DNA of 64,000 nucleotides from Shewanella sp. 1CM18E (GCF_023161665.1 NZ_JALNTW010000015.1:54648-118647), one strand, 5' to 3'. Counted from the stretch's first letter, positions 8,286 to 16,443 are shown. Translations and numbers: made by a program. The notes: a model not told the origin generated them from the letters alone.

Positions 8286-11200
8286 TCAGCCAACAGCTAG
8301 TTTAGCGGTGTCATGCCACATATATGCAGGCATAGCTTGTTTTAGCTTCCATGTAATATTCATTGGTTGAGAGCCTTCATACTTAACAAAGTCTACTGGA
8401 CCAAAATTGACAAATCCCATGGTTTTCCCATATTCATCTTTAGCTTGTTCTCTAACAAATAAGATGAACGTCTTGTTGTTTTCTTGCTGCGTTATATAAC
8501 CTAACCCTCTACCAGAGGTTGGCTTGGCACTATTCTGGGTTTGCCAATGAAATAGCGTGGGACTGATCGCGTAGTCATGGTACATGGTTGTTGCTGAAAA
8601 CTGCTTTTCGCATTTATCTAAGGTAACAAACAGCAGTTCAGTATTGGCACCTGCAATATTAAGTACACCTTCTCTACTGGATGATTTCTTATCAAATGTA
8701 CTATCACCAAACGCCACCAATATATGTTCCTTAGGGTAACGTACATGCATCTTTAACGGAGAGCCATCCACCACAATATTACCTACGGCAGGCATCTTAA
8801 ATTCTTGTGTGGCTAAGCGTTCAATAAGCAGTGAAATAACGTCATTAAGCTCGTCTTGTAGTTTGTTATGTTTTAGCGCAAGTAAACTTTGCTCAATGGT
8901 ATCAAATCCGGCTTGCTTACCCGTTTTATCCCAAAAATCATAATGACACATGGTCGAAAAAACTGGACGGTGTTGTTCTGCATCAGACCCAATAAAAGCT
9001 TGAGTTGGCAATGAGAAGTTACTGCCACATAATGCTTTGATGAACAGCAAATAAGAGATAGAAGTGCAGCTTAATAAGCGATTGTTGATTGCACGATAGT
9101 AAGCGGCATAAATGTCTAACTGGTTCTGCTGTATTTCTTTACTGCGGCTTGTTTCTACAAGTGCTCGCCAACCACCAAACTTACCTACTTTTACTTTATA
9201 GATATCCTCTAATGACAAGTCAGGATAGATATGCAGAAAGTTTGCTAGCGTAAGAGGTAAATCTGTCACGTTAGAGTAATTTGAAATTAAGCCCAGCAGT
9301 CTGTTTTTGTTTAAGGTTGCTAGCGATATGTTCCTTAAAATCATTTGTTGCGTTTTTTCTTGCAGCTCTATTCGGCAGCCCAAAGGTAAATGTGGAAACC
9401 CTTGTTTGATCTCCTTTGAAATAGATTGGTTGGTTTTGCCGATAAGCGCTCTAAACTTATGCGAAAAGTCATACTCAGGACGAGAGTTACCAACGAAATC
9501 AATGACGGTACAGCACTCTTTATCTTTAGTCAGTCGTAAACCGCGACCTAATTGTTGAAGAAAGATAGTCAGACTTTCTGTTGGTCTTAAAAACAGTAAT
9601 GTGTCTAGCTCCGGAATATCGACACCTTCGTTGAATATATCAACCACAAACAGCACGTTAATTTCTTTTGATTTCAAACGTTGCAGCTGAATGTCTCGTT
9701 CTTTTGAATTGTCACTGGTGAGTACGCCGCAAGGGATATTGCTTAAAGTGAACTTTTGCGCCATGAATTTAGCGTGATCTTTACTTACGCAAAACGCCAA
9801 TGCGCGCATCTGCGATATGTCTGTAATGATCTCTTCTAAGCTTTGCAGTATTCGCAAGACTCTTTGGTCATTGTGTGTGTAGAGTTTAGTTAGTTCGGCG
9901 ACATCATAACGGCCTTTTGCCCATGAAACCTTTTTGAGATCGGTGTCATCATCAATTGCGAAGTATTGGAACGGTGATAAATGACGTTGATTAATAGCTT
10001 CTGGTAACCTGATTTCAGCTGCAATGACATTACAAAAGTCTTTAAGAATATCAGCGCCATCATGGCGTTCTGGTGTGGCTGTTAAACCGAGTAAAACTTG
10101 TGGCGTAAAGTGTTTTAGAATAGCTCGATAACTGTTTGCTGCAACGTGATGGACTTCATCGATAACAATGTAATCAAAGTACCCTTCGGTTAATTGAATG
10201 GTCGCTAGCTGATTGTTTAAGCTTTGGATAGATGCAAACAACTGATTAAACCTTTGTGGTTTATTTTGTCCTACGAGCAATTCGCCAAATTGGTTGTTTT
10301 TTAACACACCGCGATATGCACTTCTCGCTTGTTTTAAGATTTCCTCTCTATGCGCTAAAAATAAAAACTTAGCCTCAGGATTCTCTGCATAAAATTCAGC
10401 GAAATCAAATGCTGAGATAATCGTTTTGCCTGTACCTGTCGCTGCAACGACAAGGTTTCGATACCTACCGTGTAGCTCACGTTCTACTTTTAGTTTTTCT
10501 AAAATAGCTCGCTGATGTGAGTGAGGTTTTATATCAAAATAAAAGCTTTGTGCGGATGTATCGTAAGTGCCTCTGGCTTCTTGCAAGGCGTTAACTAAGC
10601 GCTCTTTGCTTTGGGTTTTACCATCAAAATATTCAAAATCTGGTGACTCCCAGTAGGTTTCAAATGTACTGAGAGACTTTTCAATAATATGCGGGATCTC
10701 TTGCGATGTGATCTTTAAGTTCCACTCTAGCCCACTAGTTAAGGCAGAATGTGACAGGTTAGATGAACCGATATAACCAGTATGAAAGCTCGAGTTACGC
10801 ATAAATAAATAGGATTTTGCGTGTAAGCGTTCTCTATTGGTGTTGTAGCTCAGCTTCACTTGCGTATTTGGCAAAGCTGCCAAAAACTCAACAGCTTTAG
10901 CATCTGTCGCGCCCATATAGGAGGTGGTGATAATCTTTAGCTGTTTACCGCTGCGAGTAAATTCTTCAAGTTCTTTTTTAAAGATCCTGATCCCAGCCCA
11001 TTTGATAAATGAGACTAGCCAATAGATCTTATCAGATGACTGGATTTCACGTTTAATCTCAGTTTCAAGAGATACGCCTGCATTACTTCCACAAAATAAC
11101 TCGCTCTGAGTGAGTCCTGTTAGCGGCATAACGCCTTCAATATACTTTGGCAAATCTGAGGATATTGGGTTTTGCTTGTCGAGCAATGCAGTCAGGATCT

Positions 11201-11486
11201 TGCCTTGGCTATCAATCAGATTTTCGGTGATGAGCTCACTATCACCAATGTTAGCACTAAGCCATTCAATGACTTTATTGGCTAAACTTATTTGCTCAAA
11301 AACGCGATCATTACCATTAGGAACAGAGTCTATCGCTATTTCGATTATTCTTGTCAAAAAGCGAGAAAGCCAAGAGGCGGCTTCACCATTTTCCAATGAA
11401 CGTTCGCCAACATAGAAAGCTTTTCGATCTAATTTCTGTTCGACTAACTGAGTTATCAGTTGCTCGTATATGCCGGTTTGATTCAT
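8286..11486 (-). CDS. PLD-like nuclease / DEAD-DEAH helicase / DUF3427 protein
   Basis: 1066-residue multidomain protein. Residues ~120-275 form a phospholipase D-like domain with one HxK motif (HAKSYLFMRN, then GYIGSSNLSHSAL). Residues ~310-480 are a superfamily-2 helicase domain with Walker A AATGTGKT, DEVH box (VIDEVHHVAANS) and motif III LTATPERHDG. The second RecA domain (~520-690) has NEGVDIPELD and motif VI QQLGRGLRL. The C-terminal ~250 residues match the DUF3427 region usual in this architecture. Such proteins are scattered on islands and suspected of phage defence or DNA repair. Here it sits alone beside the yicC island. Domain calls are firm, biological role is inference. Confidence 0.88.
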   Translation of the reverse strand: MNQTGIYEQLITQLVEQKLDRKAFYVGERSLENGEAASWLSRFLTRIIEIAIDSVPNGNDRVFEQISLANKVIEWLSANIGDSELITENLIDSQGKILTALLDKQNPISSDLPKYIEGVMPLTGLTQSELFCGSNAGVSLETEIKREIQSSDKIYWLVSFIKWAGIRIFKKELEEFTRSGKQLKIITTSYMGATDAKAVEFLAALPNTQVKLSYNTNRERLHAKSYLFMRNSSFHTGYIGSSNLSHSALTSGLEWNLKITSQEIPHIIEKSLSTFETYWESPDFEYFDGKTQSKERLVNALQEARGTYDTSAQSFYFDIKPHSHQRAILEKLKVERELHGRYRNLVVAATGTGKTIISAFDFAEFYAENPEAKFLFLAHREEILKQARSAYRGVLKNNQFGELLVGQNKPQRFNQLFASIQSLNNQLATIQLTEGYFDYIVIDEVHHVAANSYRAILKHFTPQVLLGLTATPERHDGADILKDFCNVIAAEIRLPEAINQRHLSPFQYFAIDDDTDLKKVSWAKGRYDVAELTKLYTHNDQRVLRILQSLEEIITDISQMRALAFCVSKDHAKFMAQKFTLSNIPCGVLTSDNSKERDIQLQRLKSKEINVLFVVDIFNEGVDIPELDTLLFLRPTESLTIFLQQLGRGLRLTKDKECCTVIDFVGNSRPEYDFSHKFRALIGKTNQSISKEIKQGFPHLPLGCRIELQEKTQQMILRNISLATLNKNRLLGLISNYSNVTDLPLTLANFLHIYPDLSLEDIYKVKVGKFGGWRALVETSRSKEIQQNQLDIYAAYYRAINNRLLSCTSISYLLFIKALCGSNFSLPTQAFIGSDAEQHRPVFSTMCHYDFWDKTGKQAGFDTIEQSLLALKHNKLQDELNDVISLLIERLATQEFKMPAVGNIVVDGSPLKMHVRYPKEHILVAFGDSTFDKKSSSREGVLNIAGANTELLFVTLDKCEKQFSATTMYHDYAISPTLFHWQTQNSAKPTSGRGLGYITQQENNKTFILFVREQAKDEYGKTMGFVNFGPVDFVKYEGSQPMNITWKLKQAMPAYMWHDTAKLAVG

Positions 11487-11604
11487 TAAAAGTGCTTTGA
11501 TTATTTGAAGTTAGCTAAGAATAACTGAATTGATTAATAGAAATAAGTAGTGACGTTAAAACTAATCACCTGAACTTAAAATACTGAATCACAGCCAACA
11601 AAAA

Positions 11605-11623
11605 GCCCAGCATTTAGCTGGGC
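11605..11623 (-). terminator. Terminator downstream of the truncated yicC copy
   Basis: A GCCCAGC/GCTGGGC hairpin with a 5-nt loop; on the minus strand it is followed by TTTTTG. It resembles the terminator of the intact yicC (14529-14547; GCCCAG/CTGGGC), so the terminator was duplicated together with the gene end. Confidence 0.8.
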
Positions 11624-11676
11624 TTCCTTATATTTTGCTGCTTGTCTTTTACAGCGACTTCTATAAACGCAAAAAG

Positions 11677-12060
11677 CTACTCTACGTTCTGAATTTGCTC
11701 ACGCATTTGCTCAATCAATACTTTTAGTTCTACCGCTGCAGCAGTGACTTCGGCGCTGATTGACTTAGACGCTAGGGTGTTTGACTCACGGTTAAACTCT
11801 TGCATCATAAAGTCTAGACGGCGACCTTGTGCGCCACCTTTCTTAAGAATGCGGCGGGTTTCAGCTACGTGGGCGTCAAGACGATCCATCTCTTCGGCAA
11901 CGTCCATCTTCTGCGCTAGCAACACCATCTCTTGCTCCATACGAGCAGGGTCAAGTTCACCGGTAATTTCGGCTAAACGGTTGGTTAGCTTGTCACGCTG
12001 CCACTGCATCACTTGTGGCATGTGCTCACGCACGATAGCCACTTGCTCAACGATTTGGTC
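11677..12060 (-). repeat. Direct repeat of the yicC 3' end, copy 1 (island-distal)
   Basis: 384-bp direct repeat, partner 14577-14960, same orientation, about 92% identical by hand count. A block of roughly 96 bp (11755-11850 against 14655-14750) is fully identical and could be the crossover or attachment core. Recombination between the copies would remove about 2.9 kb. Confidence 0.88.
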
Positions 12061-12087
12061 CAGAGTGTGAAAATTAGAACCACTCAT
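11677..12087 (-). pseudogene. yicC': Truncated second copy of yicC (3' end), fused to a new 8-residue start
   Basis: The frame encodes 136 residues. Eight residues (MSGSNFHT) of unrelated origin precede 128 residues nearly identical to the C-terminal part of the intact YicC at 14577-15440. The shared block is 11677-12060 against 14577-14960: equal length, no indels, about 32 base differences but only 3 amino-acid changes. It therefore diverged as a functional allele rather than as a decaying duplicate. The N-terminal YicC domain is missing, so normal endoribonuclease activity is unlikely, although the C-terminal DUF1732 part could still be translated: its ATG overlaps the end of the upstream HipB-like gene. 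Best read as the displaced yicC 3' end of an island integration. Confidence 0.85.
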
Positions 12088-12322
12088 TGCTGTCCCCTAA
12101 GTTGTTTTCGCTATTAGGAGTATCGACGGTCAGCTTTATACCAAGGCCACTGAGGATTTTGATGATAGTTGAAAAGTATACATCTTCACCTTTTTCGACT
12201 CTGATCAAGGTCTTCTTGGTAACACCACAGAATGATGCGGCGACTTCCTGAGTCATGTTAGCGGCCTTTCGGCGGTCTTTGATTAGTTTGCCTAAGGTGC
12301 TTGGATCGAGTTGAGTGACCAT
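12074..12322 (-). CDS. HipB-like XRE-family antitoxin/regulator, apparently without its hipA
   Basis: 82 residues. A Cro/CI-type helix-turn-helix spans about 8-65 (LIKDRRKAANMTQEVAASF, CGVTKKTLIRVEKGE), and a short acidic tail ends in NEWF, resembling the tail of the other HipB here (DDLGFWFG). In hipBA operons hipA starts at or over the hipB stop. Here an ATG 9-11 nt upstream of the stop opens instead a frame that becomes yicC after 8 codons, so hipA has probably been replaced. Four operator-like repeats lie upstream (12338-12481), implying autoregulation. A free-standing XRE regulator is the alternative. Confidence 0.8.
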   Translation of the reverse strand: MVTQLDPSTLGKLIKDRRKAANMTQEVAASFCGVTKKTLIRVEKGEDVYFSTIIKILSGLGIKLTVDTPNSENNLGDSNEWF

Positions 12323-12337
12323 GGTACCGCCATTAAA

Positions 12338-12481
12338 AGTGTACTTATGGTTACTTTAGTGCTTTGTATGTCATGAATCAAGGTGAAAGTGTAACAACCT
12401 ACACTATTGGCGCGGGTGGCAGCTGTTTTACCTAAAAGTGCATGATCGTACACATTTAGCGAAAGTGTACGGTTACGCTCT
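12338..12481. promoter_or_regulatory. Four operator-like sites, AGTGTA-N6-TACACT type
   Basis: Sites at 12338-12355, 12388-12405 (perfect arms AGTGTA/TACACT), 12437-12454 and 12464-12481 share two 6-bp half-sites separated by 6 bp. Starts are 50, 49 and 27 bp apart. All lie just upstream of the orphan hipB-like gene, as expected for an XRE autorepressor. Confidence 0.65.
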
Positions 12482-12724
12482 TTAAAAGGGTAGCAAGGTG
12501 CACTTTTTGAAAAGCAGAATTTGAAAAATTAAGCATCTAATAAATATATGGTTTTACTAGCTTGTCACTTATTGGAGAGTTACTTTGTATTATGAAGATC
12601 CATTTTAGTTTTATCCACCGATACCGTCCCCACTAGGTTTATCTGTGAAGGATCACTTGCTTCATTTCATAATTGACCTAGTCAAAGTTTATGAGCTCTG
12701 ACTATCGATCCTTTAAGCCCGTTT

Positions 12725-12830
12725 ACAACTATTAAGTTGTATTTTCGGCTTGATACATCAGATAAGTTGTTTATAGCTGGTTTTACAACTAATATGTTGT
12801 TTATAGGTTTGTGTACAACTTTTCTATTGT
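12725..12830. promoter_or_regulatory. Four operators with exact 30-bp spacing before hipBA (ACAAC-N6-GTTGT)
   Basis: 16-bp sites start at 12725, 12755, 12785 and 12815: ACAAC-TATTAA-GTTGT, ACATC-AGATAA-GTTGT, ACAAC-TAATAT-GTTGT and ACAAC-TTTTCT-ATTGT. Spacing is exactly 30 bp, about three helical turns, so all lie on one face of the DNA. The last ends 15 bp before the hipB ATG. The arrangement parallels the multiple HipB operators of E. coli hipBA but with a different half-site. Confidence 0.78.
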
Positions 12831-12845
12831 TTGAGGTTGGGTGTG

Positions 12846-13157
12846 ATGACGATTGAGCAAATTTCCAAACTACTTTCATCTCGACGTAAACAGCTCCAGA
12901 TGGAACAAAAAGATATGTATATGCGTATCGGTATGAAGCAGCAGCAATATCAGCGTATCGAAGCAGGTAGCGATATGAAGTTGTCTACTCTATTACGTGT
13001 TCTAGATGGCTTAAATATGGAATTATCTATTACCTCTAAGGGAAGCAATATTGATCAACCTAGCTTAGAAGTCGCTTCAAGTGATGCCTGTGTTGAATCG
13101 CTAGAAGATGATTCGGATGATTTAGGGTTTTGGTTTGGATCAGAGGATCAGAAATGA
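12846..13157 (+). CDS. hipB: HipB-type XRE antitoxin
   Basis: 103 residues from ATG 12846, chosen because GAGG sits 9 nt upstream; an earlier in-frame TTG at 12831 abuts the last operator and has no ribosome site. A helix-turn-helix (about 5-62; LLSSRRKQLQMEQKDMYMRI, QQQYQRIEAGSDMKLSTLL) precedes a ~40-residue acidic tail containing ESLEDDSDDLGFWFG. HipB neutralises the HipA kinase and represses the operon through upstream operators, of which four are visible. Its stop overlaps the hipA start (ATGA), giving the translational coupling usual in hipBA. Confidence 0.88.
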   Translation: MTIEQISKLLSSRRKQLQMEQKDMYMRIGMKQQQYQRIEAGSDMKLSTLLRVLDGLNMELSITSKGSNIDQPSLEVASSDACVESLEDDSDDLGFWFGSEDQK

Positions 13158-14410
13158 GCAAACAAATAGAGCAAGTAGAAGGATTGAATATTCAGCTACA
13201 CGGTATCGATATTGGCGTTGTTGCTCATTATGCTGGCGGGAAGAACATACTTAGTTTTAACCCTGAATATATTGCAATGCCCAAGCATGAAAGACCTGTG
13301 CTTACACTTAGACAGCTTCAAGATCCTAGTTATTTCTCTAAGCCTCAAATCCGCAGTGACAAAATACCCCCTGTATTATCTAATTTATTACCAGAAGGGA
13401 TCTTAAGGGATATTGTGGCGAAAGCGCTTCAATGTCACGTAAATAACGAGTTCTCAATTTTGGCCTATTTGGGGACTAATTTGCCTGGTGCATTGGTGGC
13501 GACGCCTATCAGAGCAGGTAATATGCCAGTTTGGGCGTTAGAACAACGTTTAGTGACCGAACCACAGCAGATTAACGTTAAACATGCAGATACTAAATTT
13601 TCGCTTGCTGGTGTACAGATGAAATTCTCATCTTCTCATGTAGATGGTCGCTATCACATTGATCAGGAAATTTCTGAAGATATGTGGATTATTAAAACGC
13701 CTTCAACAGTGCATAAAGGTGTGTCTGTCAATGAATATACCTGTATGAAGTTGGCCGAAGCGGCAGGCGCAAAAATCCCAGATATACGCTTAATCAAACT
13801 CAATGAGTTGGAGGGATTACCAAATATCAGACTCCCCGATGAAACCTATGCTTATGGTATAAAACGTTTTGATCGTACTCATGAAGGCCGAGTGCATACT
13901 GAAGACTTTGCTCAAATCTTTGGCCTATATCCTACAGATAAATATCAGAAAGTTAACTATGAACAATTAGGGCAGGTACTATTCCGTACAAGTTATGATC
14001 GCTTGGGTGATGTACAGCAAATGGCGAGAAGATTACTGATTAATATACTGTTAGGTAATGGTGATGCTCACCTTAAGAATTGGACCATCATCTACCAAGA
14101 TCAGCGCACTCCTCGTTTGTCACCGCTTTATGATGTGGTGTTCACTGCTCCTTACATACAAGATGACAGCCTTGCTTTGAATATGGCCAAGTCTAAACAG
14201 TGGTATGAAATAACGTTGCAGCATTTTGAGAAGTGGTCAAATACGGTAGGTGTTCCATGGGTGGCAATTAAACCACATCTTCTCGATACGATAGTGAAGG
14301 CTCGCTCTATGTGGCCAGAGATGCTCGAAGCACTGCCTATGCTAGATGAGCATAAAGAAGCTTTGCAAAGTCATTGGCAAACGTTATCACCAGAGTTTCA
14401 GGTTCGTTAG
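13154..14410 (+). CDS. hipA: HipA-family serine/threonine kinase toxin
   Basis: 418 residues from the ATG at 13154 that overlaps the hipB stop. The N-terminal HipA domain (about 1-110) includes FNPEYIAMPKHERPVL and LSNLLPEGILRD. The kinase core contains KFSLAGVQMKFS (P-loop-like), the catalytic NGDAHLKNW (about residue 305) and the metal-binding SPLYDVV. HipA kinases phosphorylate aminoacyl-tRNA synthetases such as GltX and stop growth; E. coli HipA is 440 residues. All key motifs are present, so the toxin looks active. Its substrate cannot be told from sequence. Confidence 0.92.
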   Translation: MSKQIEQVEGLNIQLHGIDIGVVAHYAGGKNILSFNPEYIAMPKHERPVLTLRQLQDPSYFSKPQIRSDKIPPVLSNLLPEGILRDIVAKALQCHVNNEFSILAYLGTNLPGALVATPIRAGNMPVWALEQRLVTEPQQINVKHADTKFSLAGVQMKFSSSHVDGRYHIDQEISEDMWIIKTPSTVHKGVSVNEYTCMKLAEAAGAKIPDIRLIKLNELEGLPNIRLPDETYAYGIKRFDRTHEGRVHTEDFAQIFGLYPTDKYQKVNYEQLGQVLFRTSYDRLGDVQQMARRLLINILLGNGDAHLKNWTIIYQDQRTPRLSPLYDVVFTAPYIQDDSLALNMAKSKQWYEITLQHFEKWSNTVGVPWVAIKPHLLDTIVKARSMWPEMLEALPMLDEHKEALQSHWQTLSPEFQVR

Positions 14411-14412
14411 CT

Positions 14413-14445
14413 TTATGTCGATAAAATCAGGTTTTATCGACATAA
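14413..14445 (+). terminator. Perfect hairpin after hipA
   Basis: A 14-bp perfect inverted repeat TTATGTCGATAAAA / TTTTATCGACATAA with a 5-nt loop starts 2 bp after the hipA stop. There is no long T-tract, so it is a weak intrinsic terminator or mRNA-end stabiliser. A second inverted pair (CATATGT/ACATATG, 14463-14487) follows, and the island/yicC junction lies just beyond. Confidence 0.55.
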
Positions 14446-14528
14446 ACTACGAGTGCTGAGTGCATATGTAAATAGTATCGACATATGTTGAGCTTACATC
14501 CATAACGACATACTAAAGGCAAACAAAA

Positions 14529-14547
14529 GCCCAGCGATAAACTGGGC
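14529..14547 (-). terminator. yicC terminator
   Basis: A GCCCAG/CTGGGC hairpin with a 7-nt loop, followed on the minus strand by TTTTG, 30 bp after the yicC stop. It matches the terminator of the truncated yicC copy. Confidence 0.75.
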
Positions 14548-14576
14548 TTAAAACACTAATTCAAATCGATAGAGAC

Positions 14577-14960
14577 TTACTCCACGTTCTGGATCTGTTC
14601 ACGCATCTGCTCAATCAATACTTTTAGTTCAACCGCTGCAGCGGTAACTTCTGCGCTGATTGACTTAGACGCTAGGGTGTTTGACTCACGGTTAAACTCT
14701 TGCATCATAAAGTCTAGACGGCGACCTTGTGCGCCACCTTTCTTAAGAATACGGCGCGTTTCTGCTACGTGGGCGTCAAGACGGTCCATCTCTTCGGCAA
14801 CGTCCATCTTTTGCGCTAGCAATACCATCTCTTGCTCCATGCGAGCAGGGTCAAGTTCACCGGTTATTTCAGCTAAACGGTTAGTTAGCTTGTCACGCTG
14901 CCATTGCATAACGGTTGGCATGTGGCCACGTACAACCGCGACTTGCTCAACGATTTGGTC
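14577..14960 (-). repeat. Direct repeat of the yicC 3' end, copy 2 (within intact yicC)
   Basis: Partner of 11677-12060. Similarity stops abruptly at the Leu-Asp codons (14958-14963 against 12058-12063): upstream this copy continues as yicC, while the other runs into the hipB-like gene. Confidence 0.88.
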
Positions 14961-15440
14961 TAAGCGAGTTTGTAGCATGGTATTGATTGCATCACCTTCA
15001 CGGCCACGGGCTTCGATAAACTGATCGATTGCCGCATCAAAAGCCACTAACAACTCTTTGCCTAGTGCGTCCATGTCTTGCTCTGAGCCTGACATCACAC
15101 CTGGCCAGCGCAGTACGTCAACTACGTTTAGCTCGCCTTGGCCTGCTTCGTTCTTCACCCAGTTAGCGGCATTGATAATTTGCTTAGCTAGATCTTGGTT
15201 TAACTGTAACTCGCTGTCGCTCTTCTCGTTTAGGTCATAGCGAAGGTTTACTTCAACTTTACCGCGGTTTAAGCGTTTACGTAGACGATCTCTAAGAACA
15301 GGCTCCAAGCTGCGGAAATGTTCTGGTAGGCGCAGGTAAGTTTCTAGGTAGCGCTGGTTAACTGAACGGATTTCCCAAGAGGCTGTGCCCCAATCTGCTT
15401 TGTGCTCAATGCGAGCGTAGGCTGTCATGCTTTGGATCAT
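14577..15440 (-). CDS. yicC: YicC-family endoribonuclease
   Basis: 287 residues, the usual family length. I start at ATG 15440 (MIQSMTAYARIE), the conserved YicC N-terminus with GGAA just upstream; the open frame continues 30 codons further up but that part is not family-like. It has an N-terminal YicC domain (about 1-155) and a C-terminal DUF1732 domain (about 200-287; GAQGRRLDFMMQEFNRE). YicC proteins are stress-linked endoribonucleases reported to act on small RNAs. Divergent from rph. The 3' end is the documented insertion point of mobilizable genomic islands, and its last 384 bp are repeated at 11677-12060. Confidence 0.93.
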   Translation of the reverse strand: MIQSMTAYARIEHKADWGTASWEIRSVNQRYLETYLRLPEHFRSLEPVLRDRLRKRLNRGKVEVNLRYDLNEKSDSELQLNQDLAKQIINAANWVKNEAGQGELNVVDVLRWPGVMSGSEQDMDALGKELLVAFDAAIDQFIEARGREGDAINTMLQTRLDQIVEQVAVVRGHMPTVMQWQRDKLTNRLAEITGELDPARMEQEMVLLAQKMDVAEEMDRLDAHVAETRRILKKGGAQGRRLDFMMQEFNRESNTLASKSISAEVTAAAVELKVLIEQMREQIQNVE

Positions 15441-15712
15441 TGATGATTTCCAGTGTGATTCGTCTAAGTGAATTGTGATTATATACCCAAACAAATTTAA
15501 GGTGCAGGCTTTAGTGCTAATTTTGCTCATGCAGGCGTGATGACAAGGCGCTGTTGTAGGCTTTTATTCATCGATTGCGGTTATTGCGAGCTTATGCGCA
15601 AAATCAGAAGGCAGTTTTCTGCTGAGTTTACGGATTCAGATAGCATAGTGGCGCACATATCCCTATAATATGCAGCCAAATTACCCCATGCCCTTAATTA
15701 CAGGAATTCATC

Positions 15713-16426
15713 ATGCGCCCAAGCAACAGAACTCCAGCACAGTCTCGCCCTGTGACTATTACTCGCCAGTTTACTGCTCATGCCGAAGGTTCGGTTTTAG
15801 TAGAATTTGGTGACACCAAAGTACTGTGTACCGCTAGTTTTGAAGAAGGCGTACCGCGTTTCCTTAAAGGCCAAGGCCAAGGTTGGGTAACTGCTGAATA
15901 TGGCATGCTGCCACGTTCTACTCATAGCCGTATGCAGCGTGAAGCCGCTCGCGGTAAGCAGTCTGGTCGTACGCAAGAGATTCAGCGTCTAATCGGCCGT
16001 TCACTACGCGCTGCTGTAGACATGAAGCTACTAGGCGAAAACACTATCGTTATCGACTGTGACGTGATTCAAGCTGACGGTGGCACCCGTACTGCTGCGA
16101 TTACTGGCGCCTGTGTTGCGTTAGTTGACGCGCTAAACTGGGCTCGTGGTAAAGGTATTTTAAAGACTAACCCACTTAAGTTCCTGATTGCTGCGGTAAG
16201 TGTTGGTATTTATAAAGGCGAGCCTATCTGCGATTTAGAATATATCGAAGATAGCGCTGCAGAAACTGACATGAACGTGGTAATGACTGAGACCGGTAAG
16301 ATCATCGAAATCCAAGGTACTGCAGAAGGTGAGCCATTTAGCCATGAAGAGCTATTGAGCCTACTTGATTTGGCTAAGCACGGTATTCGCGAAATCGTTG
16401 ATACGCAGAAAGCTGCTTTAAGCTAA
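15713..16426 (+). CDS. rph: Ribonuclease PH
   Basis: 237 residues, full length. A phosphorolytic 3'-5' exoribonuclease that trims tRNA 3' ends and degrades structured RNA; forms a hexamer. Family segments: MRPSNRTPAQSRPVTITRQF at the start, CTASFEEGVPRF, GWVTAEYGMLPRSTHSR, then ARGKQSGRTQEIQRLIGRSL (phosphate and RNA binding) and DCDVIQADGGTRTAAITGA (catalytic Asp region). Unlike E. coli K-12 it is not frameshifted. It is followed by an attenuator-like hairpin and pyrE, the usual gammaproteobacterial order. Confidence 0.97.
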   Translation: MRPSNRTPAQSRPVTITRQFTAHAEGSVLVEFGDTKVLCTASFEEGVPRFLKGQGQGWVTAEYGMLPRSTHSRMQREAARGKQSGRTQEIQRLIGRSLRAAVDMKLLGENTIVIDCDVIQADGGTRTAAITGACVALVDALNWARGKGILKTNPLKFLIAAVSVGIYKGEPICDLEYIEDSAAETDMNVVMTETGKIIEIQGTAEGEPFSHEELLSLLDLAKHGIREIVDTQKAALS

Positions 16427-16443
16427 TTATTGTTTTTGTTATT

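Noticed and set aside
9307..9558. Plus-strand frame inside the helicase gene, and the many similar frames opposite ftsZ, ftsI, leuC and other genes
   Set aside because: These are shadows of strongly supported genes; none shows an independent ribosome site or a recognisable protein family.
15441..15530. N-terminal 30-codon extension of yicC
   Set aside because: The conserved YicC N-terminus MIQSMTAYAR begins at 15440 with its own ribosome site; the extension lies in the rph/yicC promoter region.
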